From Undaria pinnatifida (Eukaryota; Sar; Phaeophyceae; Laminariales; Alariaceae): a stretch of DNA of 64,000 bases. Positions 1-11,021 of this stretch are shown here, one piece after another. Where the stretch lies: the NCBI GenBank assembly GCA_012845835.1, contig JABAKD010000002.1, forward strand, positions 10,082,120-10,146,119, in the 5' to 3' direction. The notes under the pieces were generated by a model. It had not been told where the DNA came from and did not search any database. It saw nothing but the letters and a program-made list of their open reading frames with translations. The position numbers and the translations under genes were made by a program. Each line of letters opens with the position of its first letter. Positions within the stretch are counted from its first letter, which is position 1.

Positions 1-2270
1 ACATTGGCGTTTGCGAGTGTCGGTACGAGTTGCGCTATCAACAAAAAAATAACTCTTAGAAAATAATGTGCGGTCGTCTAACTGTATATCGTCAGCCGTT
101 CATGTGCGACCAACTATTGTTAGTAGGATGTCCGCACGAGGCATGTTGTACGGCTTCTGAGTTACCGGCAGAGTACCCAGATTGAGGCTCATAACCTATT
201 GGCGGGATTGCTGCATTGGGGCGCGTGATCCGGCTGCTGAGTTACGTCAGGCAGCCCGCATAGGAGCGGCTACGTGCTACGCAAAACACCGACACTCGAG
301 CCAATTCGCGCCGAGGTTTCAAGCCTATGATGTTGCACATCAACGGCCGACGTCTATTCAGTATTTTTCCGTTGAACATTTTCGCTATGGCAAAAAAAAT
401 GATAGGGTTATTTTTCATTTTTTTCCCTTGGTTTTCTCATTCTCTCTGGGAATGTGTAGAAGAAGTGATCGACGATCAAGCTCACGCTTCACATTGTCGG
501 ATGAAAACAGCAAGAATACCAGTAACAAGTAAGCACAAACAGAAGGATTTTGTCCGCGTTTCGTTTGGCGCACTCATTAGCGCATGTAGACCCCTAACCC
601 GTCCCATAAATGCTGCCTCTTATCTTTTGAGACTAGCAGGCTCATATTTCGTGTCTTTCTGATGACAGTTATTGGAACACGTGGGACACGTGAGACAGCG
701 ATGCCAACCCGCTGAATAACATTAAGCCATTTGAGACCCATGAAAAAGTAGTCGGCAGCATGAGGCCAGAAATGGTACAGAAAAGGGCAGGGTTTGTGCA
801 AAAGTAAAGGTTTCCTTTTGCTGTGGGTTTACTTTGGTGTTCTTCTACTCCCCGGAAGTGCTTATCGGTGATCGACGTGACAGACCATGGCGCACAATAT
901 CATTGTCGGATGACATGCATAAATAGAATATTAAAAAAACGAGAGGGGCGATCTTATCATTCCTCTAATAGTAGGAAGGGCGACGTCCAGCAGAGGATGG
1001 ACGAGAATCACCACGCTGCGCGCGTGTCGTGTATCTTCTCCCAATGCAGTTCGCTACCTCAGCAGCCTGGACTGAGTGATGCTGTGCTGATGCTAAATAG
1101 AATCGTCGTCTGTATGCGTCATTTTTTCCTCTGCAGTCCCAAGAGGGGCAAAATGAACTGTTTTGAGCTTCGCAATAGCGCCACACTTCATCGCAGTCCA
1201 TTGCGCCGACATATTTTTCAAGCGGCCCGGCCGGTCCACCTGATAAGGACCCCGTACATAATACAGGACGCCCATCGCTCGTCACCGAAACGTGGTAAAT
1301 GCTACTTTTTTTAGAGGCAGATTGAGTTCCAAGCGCATAACGTAGAGCAAAAACAAATATGAATCGACAAGCCAAATTTTCTCTCACAACAAACCACAGT
1401 TTAGTCTTGGCTTGGCTCCCTCTATCCCCCATATCTCTCTCCTCGTATAATTATGCTTTCCAGCCGACAATGGTCAGCATTAGATTTCACTCACAAGTAT
1501 TTCCAGAAAAAAAAAAGAGAATACTCCCCTATAATTACGGCGACATTTTTTTTCATTGTCGCATGTTTCCACGTTCCATCCCCTATTTTGTGCGTACGGA
1601 AATCTACGAAGGGGTTTCCACATAAGGCATGTTTTGACGCGATGGGCCGGAGATATACTAGGGACCTACCCCGATAAATCAGGCGCGGTCATGCTAAAAG
1701 CTAAACCAGTCACCATTCTACTGTAGTGCTACGCGTTTTCAATTTGAGCAACCGACCCCTACCGATATCCCACCCTGAAACACTCCAAGGTGGTACAAAC
1801 TCAAAACTTTTTGCAAGCAAACGGGTTGTTCGAGACTTTCGAGATTATCCCTGTTACACAAATCCAAGCATGTTTTGTCCCCCAAAACGTGTCTACAGCA
1901 GATCTAATGTGCTGTAGTTAAATCTTCTGAGCAAACAATTTATGTTTCGGCAATTCGTTGTAATGCGTACTGCGTGCCCAGATACCCCAGAAATTGAAAA
2001 ATATAGTCATGAGGCAGATTATCCCGCTCCCTCCCCACAGTTAACCTCACCGACGAGTGCTGGCCAATCCGTTTGTGTGTGGCACGACGATTTCGGCCGA
2101 GCCAAATAATGCATCGGACATCGGGCAGCAATGCCGTGCTGGTTAGCAGTGCCACCTTTACCACCGCGCGTTCTACACCGACCGGTCCTTCGCACGGGGA
2201 AACTCACGAGCCAAAACACGGCAGAGAGGATACCTGCTGTACCACAGCAGTACGTATCACTTGCTGTACT
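1..2270. other. No supported gene; weak dispersed repeats
   Basis: Open frames here are short, lack coding-like composition and show no recognisable domain. A motif around 430-530 (GGGAATG, then ATCGACGATCAAGCTCACGC and a TGTCGGATGA end) recurs in degenerate form near 870-912 and 8240-8325, so part of this stretch is a dispersed repeat. I see nothing else that can be supported. Confidence 0.5.
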
Positions 2271-2279
2271 ACAAGTAGC

Positions 2280-3030
2280 AATTTTCCTAAAGGGCTTACG
2301 TACGGGGGTGTATTGGCATGGTATGACCTTCTTCTTCCTCCTAAGAGGGGAACTTTTAACCCGTTACCACTGGAAAAATGATCCAAACTAATTCCCAAGT
2401 GTTTTCGTCCCCAAAAACGTAATTGCAGCTCTCAGGGGGTAAAACAGCTCAATAGTCTACTGGCCGCATGGCCGGTCTACTGGCCTGGCGCGGACGGTCT
2501 CCTGGCCTGGCGCGGTCGGTTTACTGGCCTGGCACGGTCAGTCTACTGGTCTGGCATGGTCGGCCACCTGCCTCCTCCAAAGAGGAGTAGATCTAGCCCT
2601 TTCACTACCGCAAAACTGATTCAACACTAGTTCCCATATACTTCAGACGCCCAAAAGCTAGTTGCAGCCCTCAAGGGGCTGGTTAAGAGGGTGCATCGGC
2701 ATGGTATGGCCTCCTGCTCCCCCCCCACGGGCAATAGGTCAAGATTTATGGCTTACTGGCCTGGCAAGGTCGGCCTCCTTCCTCCTCTAAAGGGAAGTGG
2801 GTTCAACCTTTTGTGTTCTACAGTAAAACTGGCCATACACTACGTAGTTCCCAAGTACTTTAGCCGCCGTAAATGCGGGAGCAGTCTTCAAGGGGCCAGC
2901 TAAACTCAATGGTTTACTAGCGGGAAGGGCTGGCCTCTTGTTCCCTCCCAAGGACAGTGGGTTTAACTTTAAGGTCCACTGGCCTAGCACGGTAGCATGG
3001 TCGGCCTCCTGCTATCCGCTGATAGGGGGC
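2280..3030. repeat. Degenerate long tandem repeat with nested ~28-bp minisatellite
   Basis: Units of roughly 230-260 bp recur three to four times. Each carries a CATGGTATG(A/G)CCT segment, a CCTCCTN-AAGAGG segment, an ACTAGTTCCCA-like segment and a 'GCAG(C/T)CCTCAAGGGG' segment. Nested inside (about 2461-2560) is a minisatellite of about 28 bp built on CTACTGGCCTGGCRCGGTCGG. The ACTAATTCCAAGTA...CCCCAAAAG part also appears singly near 51650 and 59545, so the unit belongs to a dispersed family that has amplified here. Confidence 0.7.
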
Positions 3031-3354
3031 GGTTCACCGGTACGGTGTCCTACTTCCATATATAAAAGGCGGTAGACGCGTGGTACGACGGGGGTGCTAA
3101 CTTGCAACACCTACATTTTGTGAGGCCCCTCGCTGTGGGAGGTCTCTACCTCATCCAAACACGACCCTTTAAGACAAACAGAAAGTGCAATCTGATGAAC
3201 AGTTCGATGTCCTAGGTATTAAACGATAAATATTGTAAACCACAAGCGGCTGTCCCAACGATGTTCGGGAGTTTCTCAGGTAAGGAAGCCCCGTCGGACA
3301 GAAATATTTTGGCCAAACGTGCTACCCCAGTCGTAGCACGCCAAGTTCTTTTTC

Positions 3355-3790
3355 TTCTCAGCAGACGGCTCGTTTAGCGGGTATCAGATGCCTCGGTGAA
3401 TACACCCGAGGTCAAACAAAGGCACTCTCTGCTTGTCCTCAGCAGGCGGCTCGTTTACGGGTAGCACAGGCGTCTATGACGACATCCGAGGCCCAATTTA
3501 AAGTACTTTCTATTTCCTAAGCAGACGGCTCGCTTGCGTGTATCGTACGCCTTCGTGACCACACCCGAGATCCAATGAAAGGCACGCTCGATTTCCTCAG
3601 CAGATGGCTCGCTTGCGGGTAGCGGTTGATGCCTCCGTGACGACATTCGAGAACAAATTACAACGGTAATCGTGTTTCCTCAGGCAAGTAAAAGGTACTT
3701 CATAGTCCTTAGCAAACCGCACGTTTGCGGATGTCAGATGCCTCAGTGACGACATCCGAGGTCAAAGCTCCATCCGTGGTTGTAGGGAAA
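3355..3790. repeat. Tandem repeat, ~80-bp unit, five copies
   Basis: The motif GCAGACGGCTCGTTT(A)GCGGGT starts near 3361, 3442, 3521, 3600 and, more diverged, 3712, so the period is 79-81 bp with a longer last interval. Each unit also contains TGCCT(C/T)(G/C)GTGACGACA(T/C)(C/T)CGAG. Stops interrupt every frame, so this is a satellite-like array and not a coding repeat. Confidence 0.8.
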
Positions 3791-4362
3791 TTCGCCGCCT
3801 CCCCGTCCTGGCAAAACAAACCGTAGCATTGGGTAACGAGGCGGGACTTCAGAGGAAAAAACACGTCGAAATCATACGATTTGATTACAGCCTCGGCCAC
3901 ACCAATCAAAGGAGACTGCTGGGGTATGAGATGTGTCCGAGCTGTAATGTAGGGAGATGCGCAACACGCGCGAAGCATGATGAGGTAGGGAGATGTACGG
4001 GCGCACCATGGTGAAATCGGGAGATGCGCGGCACGCGCGCAGCATGACGACACTTGGACTGCCGCATGTTCGTTCCTAGACTTTTGATCTGTCCGCACTT
4101 TAAGTTTTTTTAGGTCGCTTAACGCCTGAATCCCAAAAGCAAACAGTTGTCGTAGGATACGCGTGTAGCATGAGCTATTATCGTATGCTGCACTCTCGCA
4201 GGATTACAGGTATATGACAAGACCGTACTTCTCAGGCACCCAATCTCTATTGGGAAGGTATACAGCAGTATGGACCTAGGGGCTGACTACTGGTATGCAA
4301 GAGTACCTCTGACTCTGCTCTGGTCACTAACTCAAGGTGCTTGACAGGTTGAATACCATACC

Positions 4363-4589
4363 TTTTTTTTATATCCTTCGGCGGATGGGGAAAAATAAAG
4401 CTTAAGCTCACCACACTTCCCACGTATTTTCATACACATCGTGTGTCGATTTACCTCAATTGCCTTCGCAATCCAGCGCTAGCTGGCGTGTCCTTCGGTT
4501 CCCACTATAGTAGCGATAGCGTCAGCTGTCCCTATCGGCGGTTCTCGTTACTACCCCAGCAGCGCAAGCTACTAGCAGCTGCCGTTGTA
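4363..4589 (-). mobile_element. SINE-B retroposon copy with perfect 14-bp TSD
   Basis: The element opens with T8 on the plus strand, that is, an A-tail on its minus strand, followed by the family signature CGGCGGATGGGGAAAAATAAA. It is flanked by a perfect 14-bp duplication, TTGAATACCATACC, at 4349-4362 and 4590-4603. TSD plus A-tail indicates target-primed insertion of a short non-coding retroposon. No ORF and no convincing A/B box were seen. Confidence 0.85.
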
Positions 4590-4603
4590 TTGAATACCAT
4601 ACC

Positions 4604-5151
4604 ACTATATCAAATCAAGACAAAGGGTGAGCGCGTTTCTCCCTCTTATCTCACCTCTGGATGGCTAGTTCCGCGGTGTAGCAGAAGCGAGCTCATGCTG
4701 TGAGCAGTTGGGTGGTAGGCAGGTAGTGCGTCGTAGCCAGAGGGAAAGAGGGAGAGAGACGGGAGGACAGAGGGGGGGAGAGGAGGAGGGATAAAGAGAG
4801 AGAGGGAAACGACGTCAGAATTGAGCGAACTTGAGAGGCAGGGTGCATGTAAGTTCAGCCGATAACAGTTGCTAGGAGGGTGGGGTCGACCGCTTTGTAT
4901 TTGGGTTGGTGGGTTAATGAGCGGGTCGGTCAGCAGGAGACAGGCATCACAACGAAGGGAATTGCGCGCTCGCGAAGGTTCGGCCAGATGATCCAACTGG
5001 CGCGTGCTGCTGGGCCGTTTGAAAGAACGACCAGCGAATGCACCGATCGTGTGTGAACTACGGGCTACTGAAGATGGAAGCAGAAGCTGAACGCAGGAGC
5101 TGAACAGAGAAAAGTCGGAGCGAACATTAGCCGCGATATTCTGAATTTCCC
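4604..5151. other. No supported gene; purine-rich tract
   Basis: A GA-rich segment (about 4735-4805) is followed by ordinary sequence. The minus strand is open over about 170 codons, but the product is a low-complexity Ser/Pro/Leu string over the purine tract and shows no domain. Confidence 0.4.
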
Positions 5152-5406
5152 TTAGCACGCCAACACCAGCGTGCCGATAGCAACCGCCACTGCCCCCACC
5201 GCTACAATCGCCATCACCATAACCACCTCCGCCGTCACCGCCATCACCACCATCACAACCTCAACTGCCACCACATCCACTGCACCGCCGCCGCCACCAC
5301 CACCGCCACCACCACCATCACCACCACCGGGGGGTTTCTCACGTTCTGCCTGCGAAGGAGCAGCTGCCGACTCTGCAGTGGAAGTGCTCCCTCCAGAAAG
5401 AGCCAT
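5152..5406 (-). CDS. Possible small Gly/Val-rich protein (doubtful)
   Basis: An ATG-started frame of 84 codons. The first 27 residues are ordinary (MALSGGSTSTAESAAAPSQA onward), followed by a run of about 11 glycines and then about 40 mostly Val/Met/Ala residues that could span a membrane. The Val-rich part is translated from a degenerate GTG/ATG/GCG triplet microsatellite, so the hydrophobic segment may be an accident of the repeat. No homologous family is recognised. It could be a first exon or non-coding sequence. Confidence 0.2.
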   Translation of the reverse strand: MALSGGSTSTAESAAAPSQAEREKPPGGGDGGGGGGGGGGGAVDVVAVEVVMVVMAVTAEVVMVMAIVAVGAVAVAIGTLVLAC

Positions 5407-5524
5407 CCTCGTTGGCGAATCGACACGCGTCGGTACGGCACTTCCCCAGCCTCTCCGTCACTTTTTCGAAATCGTTCCTGTTGTCACATCAAACCGCATC
5501 ACGTCACGGCATACATCATATAAA

Positions 5525-5640
5525 TCAAATCATATCATATAATATCATATCAGGTCATATCATATCATATCATATCATATCATATCATATCATATCATAT
5601 CATATGGTATCGCATCATATCACATCACATCACATCACAG
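5525..5640. repeat. (ATCAT)n pentanucleotide microsatellite
   Basis: About 15 copies of CATAT/ATCAT in tandem with a few variants, decaying into CATCA(C) units on the right side. Confidence 0.9.
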
Positions 5641-5762
5641 CCGTATCGGTTATTGTACGAAAGAAGCATAGCATCAGCTGTCGACGCGAGGTCCCCAACT
5701 AACTGAACGTTTTTCAGCCGATCACCCGAAATAAAAACATCATCAAATCCTGACATACGATA

Positions 5763-5925
5763 GTGGTCCCTTTATAGTGCCGGTTGTTCCCTGTAGTGCC
5801 TGTGAAATCGTTTGGCACAGATGGGAACAACAAGTAGCGGCAGTATGGATAGTAGTGCCGGTTGCCACTGTAGTGCCGGTATTTCCCTCTACAGTGCACA
5901 TGCCGGAAATACAACGAGACCACGG
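5763..5925. mobile_element. Foldback/MITE-like element, GTGGTCCC ends
   Basis: Begins GTGGTCCCTTTATAGTGCCGG and ends with an inverted GAGACCACGG. The centre carries CGTTTGGCACAGATGGGAA. The same ends and centre are found at 37398-37571 and 63701-63876, so this is a small non-autonomous family with internal TAGTGCCGG repeats. Confidence 0.6.
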
Positions 5926-6090
5926 TTGCATCGAGCAACTCCCGGGAACAAACCTAGAAGCTTCACGAGAATATAACGAGAAAAACCCATGGAACCATTA
6001 TTCTGTGTGGTATTGAACTACATGAACATTATCGTGGGCATATATATATGACGAAACATTCCAGGGAAATCAAGCTCGTAAAATGAGAAG

Positions 6091-6422
6091 AAATCCCAGG
6101 GAAGCAGTGCAAATAAACCTATCGGAACTATTTAGCACCACCCACCGACCCCACTTGTCCCGGTGATGTGAAGAAATCCCAGGGAAGCAGTGCAAATAAA
6201 CCTATCGGAACTATTTAGCACCACCCACCGACCCCACTTATCCCGGTGATGTGGATAAATCCCAGGGAAGCAGTGCAAATAAACCTCTCAGAAATATATA
6301 GCACCACCCACCGACCCCACTTATCCCGGTGATGTAGACAAATCCCAGGGAAGCAGTGCAAATAAACCTCTCAGAAATATATAGCACCGCCCACCGACCC
6401 CACCTATCTCGGTGATTAGAAA
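6091..6422. repeat. Tandem repeat, 83-bp unit, four copies
   Basis: AAATCCCAGGGAAGCAGTGC starts at 6091, 6174, 6257 and 6340, an exact 83-bp period. Copies are nearly identical. Each also contains GCACCACCCACCGACCCCAC and ends with CCCGGTGATG. The last copy runs into unique sequence at about 6423. High identity suggests recent expansion. Confidence 0.95.
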
Positions 6423-6649
6423 CCACAAATCAACCCATATCAACCTCCCTGGTGTTTTTTCTGACCTCTTCATGATGATCCCAGCAACAGCTGTCTTATG
6501 GCCATGCGCATCCCTGGCACAACAAGGGGGTGGGTTCGGCCACCGCAAGGAAAGGAGACTGGGTTTCAGCGCGTTGGGGGGGCTTATTTAGATGTTTGGA
6601 ATTATTTACTGAGCGCACTAACACAGAAGATTTAAATATTAGCATACAA

Positions 6650-6890
6650 GAAGGAGTGGAAGCAGGCGCGTGGGGTGGGGTGGGGTAGGGTGGGTGGGAT
6701 TGCGAGGGAGGCGGGTTGAAAGGGAGAGGGGTGGGCGGGGTTGGGGGGAGTGCGTTGCGGGGAGAGAAGGAGTTGGGGCGGGCGTGCGGCGGGGTGTAAA
6801 TTGTGTCATGCATACCCGAAGTCTGTCAGGCAATAAACCCTCGCATCCCTGCAATACCGGGGCGAGGGGGGGGGTGGGCGGGAAAAGCCG
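6650..6890. repeat. G-rich low-complexity tract
   Basis: Runs of GGGGT/GGGA on the plus strand, with many G3-G5 clusters that could fold as G-quadruplexes. It overlies the likely intron of the minus-strand Zn2Cys6-like exon. No gene is seen in the tract itself. Confidence 0.6.
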
Positions 6891-6926
6891 GGGCATACAA
6901 TAAGGTGGCCATAATACCGAGTATAC

Positions 6927-7033
6927 CTGGGACCCGAGCGTCGACAGATGCCAAAGAGGCAGGATATCCCCGCGCGCTTGCAGGGCGTGCAGGCCTTGAA
7001 GCCTCCCGTAGGGTTGCTGCCGTCGCACCGCAC
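6927..7033 (-). CDS. Exon with second half of a Zn2Cys6-type zinc cluster
   Basis: The minus-strand frame reads VRCDGSNPTGGFKACTPCKR followed by AGISCLFGICRRSGP. This matches the second half of the Gal4-like Zn2Cys6 DNA-binding cluster: a K/R-x-R-C-D-G turn, then C-x11-C-x2-C-x6-C with the usual G-x-x-C-x-[FY] ending. Such proteins are sequence-specific transcription factors. A TATCAAG acceptor precedes the frame and a GTATAC donor follows it, which fits an internal exon. The first C-x2-C-x6 half should lie on an upstream exon that I could not find, so the gene may be incomplete or broken. A duplicate of the acceptor lies 144 bp upstream. Confidence 0.45.
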
Positions 7034-7215
7034 CTTGATAAACGCAGCGGGTCATATGAGAAGCCGAGCCGAATAAAGTTATGCTAGGCAAATTCTACGC
7101 TGTACATCGAACTAGAGTGGTAGGAGAGGAGGAGGGAGGAGTCGTTCGGGTACTTGGCTGGACAGGCAGCACCGCACCTTGATAAACGTAGCGGGTCATA
7201 TGAGGGGTTGACCTC
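7025..7215. repeat. 144-bp tandem duplication containing an intron/exon boundary
   Basis: GCACCGCACCTTGATAAACG and the following GCGGGTCATATGAG occur at 7025 and again at 7169. On the minus strand this is the polypyrimidine-poor acceptor plus the first codons of the Zn2Cys6-like exon, so the boundary exists twice. Only the downstream copy continues into the zinc-cluster frame. Confidence 0.6.
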
Positions 7216-7886
7216 AATATTTTGCTTTATTGCGACTGGTGAATTACATGACGTATCAAAGTAGAACGGTGAGAGAGGAGAGAGGAGGAGGGGTTCAGGT
7301 ACGTGGTTAGATAAGTTGTTATCAAGCCCAATGGATCGACAACGTGTGTTGGGATTGGCGGAGCGTAGAGACGAAAATTGGCTGCTTTGCCACGGCCTTG
7401 CCACGGCCTGAGTGCCTGGAGGGAAATTTGCACGCTACAGGACAAAAAAACACGCATGTAACACCCGATCGTTATCACTATTATGTTAATTATTCGACAG
7501 TGCACAGCATGAGCTGCATGTCCATCACTCCAGCATTCACAAAGGTCTCCAGCACTAAGAATAATACCCACGGAAGCATAATTAATGTTGCGAAACAAAA
7601 AGGAAACCTGTGCGCGTTGGCTACCTCCGTTCTCCAATCATTTGACGAAACACACTTTTTACTAGGTCGCGTACATTTCTAGTATCGAAAGAACGCAGAC
7701 ATCAAACAAACAAACAAACTGCTGTAATGCGACAATTTTACGAAGCTCTTGATGCGTGCAGCGATCGCAAGCCTTCCTGAACTGTGAACTTGCACCTCAA
7801 TAATTCGCAAAATAACTTGAGACTGGTCCCAAAATAAGGGTCTGCTAAGTGGTGTCGCGTACTTTACAGCTGCAAATCGATAGTGT
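7216..7886. other. No supported gene
   Basis: Minus-strand frames of up to 136 codons exist but lack domains and coding-like composition. A GCGATCGCAAGCCTTCCTGA segment near 7762 recurs near 8365, so part of this is dispersed repeat. Confidence 0.4.
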
Positions 7887-8110
7887 GACTCATCCCACGC
7901 TAGGGGCGCAGCAGATTCTGATAATTTTCTGAGCTCCGAACATGACGAAAGAGGAACTCAATATCAACATCGTCATCATCCATCATCATCCGAAACATGA
8001 CTTCGAAGGCATTCGTTTGCGCAACCCAAGCCACAATTCCATGCGACACGCCTAAAAAAGATACATACTCGAAAATTTGTAGACTAACCGATGGTTCCAC
8101 ATTTGAGGAG
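7887..8110. mobile_element. Truncated copy of GAGYCATCCCA MITE
   Basis: GACTCATCCCACGCTAGGGG at the left end and internal GCGCAACCC-AAGC segments match the MITE family at 9224, 40935 and 49391. The right terminal inverted repeat is missing or too diverged to place. Confidence 0.5.
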
Positions 8111-8491
8111 CTCAACCGCACTATAGAGGTCAGAAGCTCAAAGCCTTTGGAACAAAAAGTTCAACCCATACCGCTCTACAGAGGGATGACCTCATACGTC
8201 CTCTACGTGTGTAGGTTTCCTTTTTACGTATCGATTTCCCCTCCTTTTTTTTCTTCTTTATGGGAATGCTCGTGTGAGTCATCGACGCTGAAGCTCATGC
8301 TACAATACACGCTGTCAGACGGCAAAACAAGTTAAGAACAAACCCCACCTTTTTGTTCGTGCAGCGGTCGCAAGCCTTCCTGAACTGCGACCAAACCAAG
8401 TTTTTCCCTTTCTTGCGAGGCGAAGGCCGCACGATGCCAGTCGCTGCACACAATAAAGTAGCAACGAATCACGTGAGGGCACAAGGAAATC

Positions 8492-8612
8492 GGGGGTTGA
8501 GGGGGGAGGGGGGTAAGGGGGGGACAGCCGGGCGGGGGAAGGGGGGGAGGGGGAGGGAGGGGGGGCGGGGGCGTGGCGGGGAAGGGAGGGCGAGGTGGAG
8601 GAGCGGGGGGGG
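8492..8612. repeat. G-rich low-complexity tract
   Basis: About 120 bp with G runs of 3 to 8 separated by single A, T or C, potentially quadruplex-forming. No coding signal in any frame. Confidence 0.8.
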
Positions 8613-9223
8613 GAAATTGGGTCTGTGTTATGGTATCCTCGAATCCCCTGTATTTACTATAGCGGCGTCACTGTCCTTCTGAAAGGGAAACCACATGCCT
8701 CTTCGTTTGGATGACATCAGGGCGAGTCAAGAGTGAAAAAAACAACGTCCCGTACGTGTGACTGACCAAGCGCTATCAGAGGCAACCTGCACAGACATGA
8801 GTAGTCGGGTCCTGTCTCATCGTCTCGATGCGGGGAAGCCAATATTGTGCAGCACTGTACAGGAAAACGAGGAGGAACAATAACCTACTGCCGTCGCATC
8901 AAGCATGGATCCGATATCGAAACTAAGACCCCGTGTACTTGTACGAACCAAATAGCTACGTGTGGACCTCAAAGTCCACGTTCTAATAACTTCCTCATCG
9001 CGTTATCGTCGCACAGTACGCGACAGCACTTCAGATTCCATGAGTTACGAAAGGACCGTTGACGCGGTTTTGCACGAATCATACAAAAAACAAAAAAAAT
9101 CTAAAACAAACATCAGGGGAGTTATTCAATGTTACTCGCTCATACCTAGGGCACGGGCGAGTTTGTCGGGTTAGACATATTTTCTCAAAATCACGTTTTA
9201 GTGGGCTGTAGAGGTGCTCAAGT
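8613..9223. other. No supported gene
   Basis: Only short open frames, without domain or composition signal. No repeat was recognised. Confidence 0.4.
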
Positions 9224-9452
9224 GAGTCATCCCACCCTAGGGGCAGCACTTTTTAGGCCGGCTGAGCTATCGGTTAGTATGATATTTTTACGAGTGTATT
9301 TGATTTAGGACTAGCACACAGAAACATTGGTCGGGTTGCGAGAAATAACGCGTTCGCAGTCATGTTTGGGGTGAGATATTGAGCTCCTCATGTTAGGAGC
9401 TCAGAAAATTCTTAGAACCTGCTGCACCCCTATTAATAGCGTGGGATGGCTC
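9224..9452. mobile_element. MITE, GAGYCATCCCA family, TSD AAGT
   Basis: Left end GAGTCATCCCACCCTAGGGG, right end inverted as GCGTGGGATGGCTC. A 4-bp duplication AAGT lies flush on both sides (9220-9223 and 9453-9456). The interior has a subterminal GAGCTCCTCATGTTAGGAGC palindrome-like motif shared with the copies at 40935 and 49391. No transposase frame; non-autonomous DNA transposon. Confidence 0.8.
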
Positions 9453-9456
9453 AAGT

Positions 9457-10095
9457 GCGGAGCCTCAGAACATTCAGGTGCAATCTTACCGTACCACGTG
9501 CCTTGGGACAAACTACATCGAATTAGAGTAAAAAAGAACTTCAGTACCGCAAGATTTAACAGCGTGCAACGGGCACGAGCCTGGGGAAGCCCAGGTCAAC
9601 TACCTTTCTCTTCCCCTTACCTGGTTTTAGAACTATAGAAGACCTGTCGGATCCAGCTGCGCCCAAATCCATGGCTGCGGGGCGCCGGCTGGCAAGAGCC
9701 TATCATGCCGAGCGATGCCAACAGAAGTGTCGGTGGTTGGGTGAGTAGGCTTGTTTTTCCGGGGAGGGGTGGGGGAGGGGAGAGGGGGCATAGAGCTTCT
9801 CACGGGAGTATCCCGAGAATATCAGGTACTCCCCCTGCAGTAGCATGCATCCAGACGGGTACGATTCAATCATTTAGTCTACGCCGGTCCAACTTAGGTC
9901 GGTTTTTAGAGTTTAGAGTCCAGTACATCACAAACATATCGTCTCCAGACACAATTTCAAGCAGCACGCTTACTATTTCACCCCTTTATACCCCAATATA
10001 TTCTTCCGTATTATTCGGTTTTTCGTCTTTCTTTATTCTCTTGCATATCGCCTCCCTCGGACGAAGATTATCTTTTAGGATGAGCTAGTTATATT
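9457..10095. other. No supported gene; 3' flank of minus-strand gene
   Basis: Downstream flank of the Gly-rich protein gene. Frames here have no coding signature. A short G-rich stretch lies at about 9760-9790. Confidence 0.4.
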
Positions 10096-10343
10096 TTAGT
10101 CGAAGTTGGACCAACAAGTTGTGTACAGCTGTACTAGCACACCAGACCGAGCAGAAAGTAACACCTTTGAACCCTTCGCGTGACGAGGGCCGCGCTTGAA
10201 AGGCACGTCGAGGGTGCATCTCAGGGCCGATATTGAGCACAGGCCGCACGGCCGGAGTGTCGTACATCCTTCCTTCTTGCACAGCTGTGGCACCACCAGC
10301 TTTTCATCACCCCCCGAGCACGTATCACCGCTGTTTCGCGTAG
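10096..10343 (-). CDS. Terminal exon 3 of Gly-rich protein gene (Cys-rich end)
   Basis: Inferred last exon. An acceptor TTTGGTGCTCAG follows a pyrimidine-rich tract, and the two first bases complete a codon left open by exon 2 (phase 1). It encodes 81 residues to a TAA, including LCKKEGCTTLRPCGLCSISA followed by LRC, giving C-x4-C-x5-C-x2-C-x6-C. This spacing could bind zinc but matches no family I can name. The CKKEGC start is reminiscent of Cys-rich EsV-1-7 repeats of brown algae, but the later His and second-half residues are not present, so I do not assign it. Joining to exon 2 rests on splice phase and coding look only. Confidence 0.5.
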
Positions 10344-10593
10344 CTGAGCACCAAACGGAAGCAGCGGCAGCGGCAGAGGCGGGGGGTTAGGGGCGGCGGG
10401 GAGGGAGGTGGGGGCTTTACATTGTAAAAACAACAAAAACAAGCAGGAAAACCAGAGAGATAAGGAAAAACAGTTGTTGACAATTAAGAAAACACGCCTG
10501 GAAAAATTGGAAACTCGTCTTTGATAATACCGGTAAGAGGAGGACGTAGAGTATTACGTTGGACAAATTAAAACACTGCAAGGGGCGTCATAC

Positions 10594-10980
10594 CTTTTTC
10601 GTCGATGAACGGCGCCTGAGGTCCGGGCCGCCGCCGCTTCGAAGGGCGAGGGTTATTGCCATTACCCTTTGCCCCTCCAACCAGAAAACGCCGACTGCTC
10701 GTGCTATAAGCAGCCTCGCCGTGTACTCCCAACGCGTGCTCCAAGTCATCTTCAACTCCCTGACCATCCCCCTCCTCCTCCTCCCTCTCTTCCGCGGGAC
10801 TCTTTTCAGAGGCACCAGAGGACGATTTGTTTTGTCTCTTCGTGTTGTACTCACCACATCGCTGCTTCTGCACGCGGTTGCGGTTGTGTCCCACATCCGG
10901 CATAAGCGCGACACCTCCAGAGGAACCCATCCCGGTAAGACTTCTACCGCCAGACGCAGACGCAGAGGCGAGACCACCAC

Positions 10981-11021
<41 letters not shown>

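Noticed and set aside
10238-10343. EsV-1-7 repeat (brown algal Cys motif) in terminal exon
   Set aside because: CKKEGC resembles its start, but the later F-C-x2-H part and the GMV ending are not present in frame.
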